Positions 59,802-64,000 of a stretch of 64,000 bases of DNA are shown in pieces. The notes below the pieces were generated by a model, which was given only the letters and a program-made list of their open reading frames with translations, had not been told where the DNA came from and searched no databases. Position 1 is the stretch's first letter. Every line of letters begins with the position of its first letter. A program made the position numbers and the translations under genes. The DNA is from Streptomyces sp. CB02261. GTDB taxonomy: Bacteria > Actinomycetota > Actinomycetes > Streptomycetales > Streptomycetaceae. Location: assembly GCF_001905665.1 (NCBI RefSeq), contig NZ_LIVX01000001.1, forward strand, positions 558,001-622,000, in the 5' to 3' direction.

Positions 59802-61223
59802 ATGGCTACCGAACCGCGGCACGAGCCGCCCACCCTCCGAGGGCTCAGCGCCCGGACACGCGAGATGTTCCACGGGCTCGGCACCGCGCTCACCACCCCG
59901 GCCGCGCCCGGGGCGCCGCTCCTCGCCGACGCCTCCTCGCGCTGGGTGCGGGCGCTGCCGTACGCCGTCGCCGTCGCCCTCGTCGCCTCACTGCTCCCCA
60001 CCACCGTCCACCTCCTCACCGGGGACTACGGCGTCAACGGCGCGCTCGCGGGGGCCATCGGCACCGCCCAGACCGCGCCGCTGATCCTCGCCGTCGCCCG
60101 CCCCCTCCAGGCCTGGTGGATCATCTTCGCCGCCGACGTGCTCGGCGCGCTCGTCCTGCTCGCGTCGGACGGCCCCCGCGCCCACCTCTGGCCCTGGACC
60201 CCGCCCGCCGTGGTCGGCTACTGCGCGCTGATGATCGCCCTCGGTCTCCGCGAGTCCCGCCGGGCCCTGTTCGGGGTCTGGCTGGCGACGGGCGCGGCCG
60301 GGTACGTCCTGGAGGCGTTCCGGCCGGCCGGGTACACCAGCGTCCACACCCTGCTGCTCGTCCTGAGCGGTGTCCTGCTGCTCCTCACCTCGGCGGTACG
60401 CGCGCGTGGCGACGTGCAGCGGCGCCTGGTGGAGCAGGAGACCATCAGCGAGGCCGAGCGGGCCCGCCGCACCCTCCTCGAGGAGCGGGCCAGGATCGCG
60501 CGCGAGCTGCACGACGTGGTGGCCCACCACATGTCCGTGATCACCGTGCAGGCCGACTCGGCCCCGTACCGCATCCCTGAGCTTCCGGACGCGGCCCGCG
60601 AGGAGTTCACCTCGATCGCGGCGAGCGCCCGCGAGTCGCTGGCCGAGATGCGACGGCTCCTGTCCGTGCTGCGCAGCGACGGGAGCGAGGGCGAGCGGGC
60701 CCCGCAGCCGGGTCTCGACCGGGTCCAGCAGCTGGTGGAGGCGACGGTACGGGCCGGGGTGCCGGCGGAGCTGCGGCTCGCCGCCGACCTCGGGGACGTA
60801 CCGCAGGCGGTGGACCTGTCCGCGTACCGCATCGTGCAGGAGGCCCTGGCCAATGTCGTCCGGCACGCCCCCGGGGCGTCCACCCGGGTGTCGGTGCGGG
60901 CCGACGGGGGATGGCTGACGGTCCTCGTCGTCAACGGCCCGTCCGTGGAGCCCGGTTCCTCGGTGGAGCGGGGCGCGTCCGGTACCGGGCACGGGCTCGT
61001 GGGCATGCGGGAGCGCGTACGGTTGACGGGCGGCACGCTCGACACCGGGCCGCTGCCGGACGGCGGCTTCCGGGTCGCCGCCCGCCTGCCGCTGACCCCG
61101 GACCCGGTGCCCCCGGGCCCGCTGACCCCGGACCCGCTGCACCCGGGGCCGCTGACTCCGGACCCGTCGACCCCCGACCCGCCCGCGGCGACGCCGCCTC
61201 CGACCGCCGAGGACCCCGAGTGA
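59802..61223 (+). CDS. Sensor histidine kinase, NarL/DesK type
   Basis: 473 residues with six transmembrane segments in the N-terminal half (about 50-215), then the HisKA_3 box EERARIARELHDVVAHHMSVI with the phospho-accepting His, and an ATPase domain (YRIVQEALANVVRHAP; GHGLVGMRERVRLTGG). The C-terminus carries proline-rich repeats (PLTPDPVPPGPLTPDP). No Shine-Dalgarno precedes the ATG. It overlaps the response regulator by GTGA. Confidence 0.92.
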   Translation: MATEPRHEPPTLRGLSARTREMFHGLGTALTTPAAPGAPLLADASSRWVRALPYAVAVALVASLLPTTVHLLTGDYGVNGALAGAIGTAQTAPLILAVARPLQAWWIIFAADVLGALVLLASDGPRAHLWPWTPPAVVGYCALMIALGLRESRRALFGVWLATGAAGYVLEAFRPAGYTSVHTLLLVLSGVLLLLTSAVRARGDVQRRLVEQETISEAERARRTLLEERARIARELHDVVAHHMSVITVQADSAPYRIPELPDAAREEFTSIAASARESLAEMRRLLSVLRSDGSEGERAPQPGLDRVQQLVEATVRAGVPAELRLAADLGDVPQAVDLSAYRIVQEALANVVRHAPGASTRVSVRADGGWLTVLVVNGPSVEPGSSVERGASGTGHGLVGMRERVRLTGGTLDTGPLPDGGFRVAARLPLTPDPVPPGPLTPDPLHPGPLTPDPSTPDPPAATPPPTAEDPE

Positions 61224-61900
61224 CCATCCGCGTGATCATCGTCGACGACCAGGCCATGGTGCGGGCCGGTTTCGCCGCGCTCCTCTCCGCCCAGCCCGAC
61301 ATCGACGTGGTGGGCGAGGCGCCGGACGGGCGGCAGGGCGTGGACGTGGCACGGTCGACCCACCCGGACGTCGTGCTGATGGACGTACGGATGCCGGAGC
61401 TGGACGGGCTCGCAGCCGCCCGGGAGATCCTGCACCCGCCGACGGGCGTCACGCACCGGCCCAAGGTGCTGATGCTGACCACCTTCGACGTGGACGACTA
61501 CGTGTACGAGGCGCTGCGCGCGGGTGCCTCCGGCTTCCTCCTGAAGGACGCGCCGCCGGCCGATCTGATCGCGGCGGTACGGGTGGTGGCGGCGGGCGAG
61601 GCCCTGCTCGCGCCGTCCGTGACCCGACGGCTCATCGCCGACTTCGCCGCGTCCCGGCCGGCACCGCGCCGGGACACCACGGCGCTGCGCCTGAACGGAC
61701 TCACCCCGCGCGAGACGGAGGTCCTCGAACTCATCGCCCGGGGCCTGTCGAACCAGGAGATCGCGGACCACCTCGTCCTCGCCGAACAGACGGTGAAGAC
61801 CCACATCGGCCGGGTCCTCGCCAAGCTGGACCTGCGCGACCGGGCGCAGGCGGTGGTCTTCGCGTACGAGTCGGGACTGGTGACCCCGGGCACGTCCTGA
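61220..61900 (+). CDS. NarL-family response regulator
   Basis: 226 residues. Receiver domain with acidic pocket VDDQAM and phospho-acceptor Asp55 (VVLMDVRMPE), and a LuxR-type DNA-binding domain LTPRETEVLELIARGLSNQEIADHLVLAEQTVKTHIGRVLAKLDLRDRAQAV. GTG start overlaps the kinase stop. A matching 40-bp motif upstream of the kinase operon and of the hydrolase at 62133 suggests both are its targets. Confidence 0.92.
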   Translation: MTIRVIIVDDQAMVRAGFAALLSAQPDIDVVGEAPDGRQGVDVARSTHPDVVLMDVRMPELDGLAAAREILHPPTGVTHRPKVLMLTTFDVDDYVYEALRAGASGFLLKDAPPADLIAAVRVVAAGEALLAPSVTRRLIADFAASRPAPRRDTTALRLNGLTPRETEVLELIARGLSNQEIADHLVLAEQTVKTHIGRVLAKLDLRDRAQAVVFAYESGLVTPGTS

Positions 61901-62019
61901 CGTTCCGGTACGCGCCCTGGGACTGAGGTACGCGTCCGGGGACTGAGATACCAGCCCCCCGGCCGTCCCCCGGGGGAAAACCCCACCCCCACCCGGGTGT
62001 TGCCCGCTCCTCCACCCCC

Positions 62020-62086
62020 TACCCGGGTATCAGCCCACGGTTGGCTCCCCGGTGTGACGTGCCGACACCCGTCGTCTTCCTACCTT
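62020..62086 (+). promoter_or_regulatory. Regulated promoter of the DUF1023-acyltransferase operon
   Basis: TACCCGGGTATCAG (62020-62033) and TCCCCGGTGTGACG (62046-62059), then 21 bp to TACCTT (62081-62086). Same length and spacing as at 59726-59792. An additional ACCCGGGTGTTG lies just upstream at 61991-62002. Confidence 0.7.
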
Positions 62087-62132
62087 CCTCTCGCCGACGA
62101 ACGAGCGAGAACCGGAGAGGGAGGGCGACCCC

Positions 62133-63113
62133 ATGCGCCGCTTTGCGAGGACCCTGACCACCGTGGCCCTGGTGGCCACCGTGATCGCCGGGACGGCCGG
62201 CTGGGCGTCCGGGGACGCCCAGGAGGCCGTCACCGGTGCGCCGGTCGGGACGGCGGGGTGGCGGGCTGCGGGGCTGCCGGACCCGGAGCGGATGAGCCCG
62301 GCCGAGATCGCGCGGTACTTCGCGGGACTCGACCCCGTACGAAAAAGGGAACTGGCCCGCACCCACCCCGGGGTCGTCGGGAACCTCGACGGGGCGCCGC
62401 TGGAGCTGCGGTACGAGGCCAACGCCCGCTCCACCCGGGGGGAGTTCGGCGGGGCACGAGTCCTGGCGCACGATCCGCGCGGCCGGGGTCAGGTCGCCCT
62501 GGTGTACGGGGACCTGGCGCGGGCCGAGCACGTGGCCGTGATCGTGCCCGGCTCCGACATCGACGCGGGCCGCGTACGGCCCCTCGCCGACATGGCGACC
62601 GCGCTGCGCCGGGCGACCGGTGACCGGACGGCGGTCGTCGCCTGGGCCGGGTACACGACCCCCGTCGGCGTCGGCCTCGACGCGGCCACCGGTCGGCTCG
62701 CCGAAGCCGGGGCGGACCGGCTCACCCGCTTCGTCGCCGGCCTCGCGGCCGTGGGGGCGGCCGAACCCTCCCTGTTCTGCCACAGCTACGGCTCCGTGGT
62801 CTGCGGCCTCGCCGCCCACGAACTGAAGGCGAAGGACCTGGTCGTCCTCGGCTCCCCCGGGATGCGCGCCGAGAACGTGGCCGAACTCGACACCTCCGCC
62901 CGCGTCTGGGCCGCGAAGGACCCCACCGACTGGATCGACCGCGTCCCGAACGTCGAGTTCGCGGGGCTCGGGCACGGCGCCGACCCGTCCGACCCGGCCT
63001 TCGGGGCCCGTCGGATCCCGGCCGATGACTCCACCGGCCACGGCGGCTACTTCGCGCCCGGCACCACCTCGCTCCGTACGTTCGCCGCGATCGCCGAGGG
63101 AGACGTCCGATGA
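62133..63113 (+). CDS. DUF1023 alpha/beta hydrolase, second paralogue
   Basis: 326 residues. A signal peptide-like start (FARTLTTVALVATVIAGTAGWASG), a shared motif THPGVVGNLDGAPLELRYEAN, nucleophile FCHSYGSVVCG, and later Asp (DPTDWIDRVP) and His (GHGGYF). It is shorter than the 57372 paralogue because the linker before the core is missing. Regulated by the conserved promoter upstream, and it overlaps the acyltransferase gene by ATGA. Confidence 0.83.
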   Translation: MRRFARTLTTVALVATVIAGTAGWASGDAQEAVTGAPVGTAGWRAAGLPDPERMSPAEIARYFAGLDPVRKRELARTHPGVVGNLDGAPLELRYEANARSTRGEFGGARVLAHDPRGRGQVALVYGDLARAEHVAVIVPGSDIDAGRVRPLADMATALRRATGDRTAVVAWAGYTTPVGVGLDAATGRLAEAGADRLTRFVAGLAAVGAAEPSLFCHSYGSVVCGLAAHELKAKDLVVLGSPGMRAENVAELDTSARVWAAKDPTDWIDRVPNVEFAGLGHGADPSDPAFGARRIPADDSTGHGGYFAPGTTSLRTFAAIAEGDVR

Positions 63114-64000
63114 ACAGGCTCATCGAGAAGATCGAGGCGGGCACGCCGACCCACCGCGACCGGGCGATCGACGGGCTGCGCGCCCTGGCCCTGCTCGCCG
63201 TGCCCACCGGGCACTGGCTGCTCGGCGGCTTCACGCTCTCCGCCGACGGCGCCCTGCACAACGCGAGCCCGCTGGGCGCCTTCGCCGGTCTCGCCCCGGT
63301 CAGCTGGGTCCTCCAGATGCTGGGCATCTTCTTCCTCGTCGGCGGTTACGCCTCGGTCCTGTCGTACCGGCGGTGGGAGGGCTCCACGGGTGCGTGGCTG
63401 AAGGGCCGCCTCGCCCGGCTCGGCCGCCCGGTCCTCGGGGTCACGGCCGTGTGGGCGGCGCTCCTGCCGCTGCTCCACTTCGGCCTCGGGGTGCCGGTGG
63501 ACACCCTGCGGACGGCGTCGACGCTGGTGATCCAGCCGCTGTGGTTCGTCGGGGTGTACACGGTCGTCACGGCGCTCACCCCGCTGTGCGTGCGGGCGAC
63601 CCGCCGCTTCGGGGTCTGGGCCGCGGCTCCGCTGCTGGGTTCGGTCGCCGTGGTCGACTTCCTGCGGTACGGGCCGTACGCGGACGCCGTGCCGTCCTGG
63701 CTGAGCCTCCTGAACATCATGCCCGGGTGGCTCTTCGCGTACCAGCTCGGCGTCTCCTGGGGCGAGGGACGGGTCACGCGGCGGCACGCGTGGGGGCTGC
63801 TGGTCGGCGGGGCGGCGCTGTTCGCCGCACTCCTGCTCGTCTTCGGCTACCCGGCGTCGATGGTCGGCGTGCCCGGCGAGGCCCGCACCAACTCGCACCC
63901 GCCGTCGCTGCTCGTCCTCGCCCTCGCCGCCGCGCAGAGCGGTGCGGCGATCCTGCTCCGGGAGCGGCTCGGCGGTCTGTTGAAGCGGCCCGCGCTGTGG
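63110..64000 (+). CDS. Acyltransferase family 3 protein (3' end outside window)
   Basis: At least 297 residues. DRAIDGLRALALLAVPTGHW contains the catalytic-like His of Acyl_transf_3 membrane proteins; at least seven transmembrane helices follow (LQMLGIFFLVGGYASVLSYR; LVIQPLWFVGVYTVVTALTPL; MPGWLFAYQLGVSWGEG). Such proteins O-acylate cell-surface or secreted molecules. Coupled to the DUF1023 hydrolase, which suggests opposite acyl addition and removal on one substrate (inference). Confidence 0.82.
   Translation, partial: MNRLIEKIEAGTPTHRDRAIDGLRALALLAVPTGHWLLGGFTLSADGALHNASPLGAFAGLAPVSWVLQMLGIFFLVGGYASVLSYRRWEGSTGAWLKGRLARLGRPVLGVTAVWAALLPLLHFGLGVPVDTLRTASTLVIQPLWFVGVYTVVTALTPLCVRATRRFGVWAAAPLLGSVAVVDFLRYGPYADAVPSWLSLLNIMPGWLFAYQLGVSWGEGRVTRRHAWGLLVGGAALFAALLLVFGYPASMVGVPGEARTNSHPPSLLVLALAAAQSGAAILLRERLGGLLKRPALW

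Overview
The window is chromosomal DNA from a Streptomyces or a very close relative. Evidence: very high GC with strong third-position G/C bias, frequent GTG starts, 4-bp ATGA/GTGA gene overlaps, and many Streptomyces-type families (SCO2322 family, DUF3052, DUF4429, DUF2330, TerD paralogues, homodimeric AceE). No rRNA, CRISPR array or complete insertion sequence was found. One tRNA gene is present.

Region by region. (a) 1-4.4 kb: end of a membrane protein gene, then a leftward glycosyltransferase / methyltransferase / alpha-alpha-barrel operon. (b) 3.5-17.6 kb contains a split steroid side-chain catabolism module: a KstR-type TetR repressor, a ferredoxin plus aldehyde dehydrogenase pair, an MBL hydrolase, a FadA5-type thiolase and a CYP125-type P450. 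Four KstR-like boxes lie in front of these units. (c) 8.1-14.0 kb, inside that module: a cobalamin riboswitch heads a five-gene chain with 4-bp overlaps, encoding an anchored extracellular alpha/alpha-barrel protein, an SCO2322-family protein, and the T, fused A-A' and S components of an ECF importer. (d) 14.3-30.7 kb: housekeeping and secreted genes (lysozyme-like protein, DUF2330 protein, O-methyltransferase, serpin, monooxygenase-like protein, acetyltransferase, an MFS exporter with a C-terminal winged-helix-like region, peptidoglycan-binding protein, HAD phosphatase, secreted HNH nuclease, DoxX, DedA, GntR, lamin-tail protein). (e) 30.8-32.8 kb: four leftward genes of mostly unknown function. 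(f) 32.83-37.86 kb: a degenerate integrative element of about 5 kb in the 3' half of a tRNA-Val(TAC) gene. It is bounded by perfect 46-bp direct repeats, carries two GntR regulators and several small genes, and keeps only the last codons of its tyrosine integrase. (g) 38-49 kb: coiled-coil protein, FmdB-type zinc ribbon, then a Ter stress cluster with a PRTase/TRSP/PELOTA fusion protein, a HAD phosphatase, a citrate-lyase-like protein, three TerD-type proteins, a TerA-like protein and a TerC/DUF475 membrane protein. (h) 49-54 kb: 1-Cys peroxiredoxin, DUF3052, pyruvate dehydrogenase E1, potassium channel, I36 inhibitor. (i) 54.8-64 kb: MFS exporter with divergent TetR, two DUF1023 alpha/beta hydrolases, a DUF4429-SHOCT protein, a NarL-type two-component system and a truncated acyltransferase.

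How genes work together. KstR probably represses its own gene, the ferredoxin/ALDH pair and the divergent fadA5-cyp125 pair. The riboswitch probably controls B12 (or corrinoid) capture and import. The response regulator probably controls both its own histidine kinase operon and the downstream hydrolase-acyltransferase operon, because both have the same promoter architecture. A repeated theme is short tandem duplication at the 3' ends of genes, sometimes across the stop codon.
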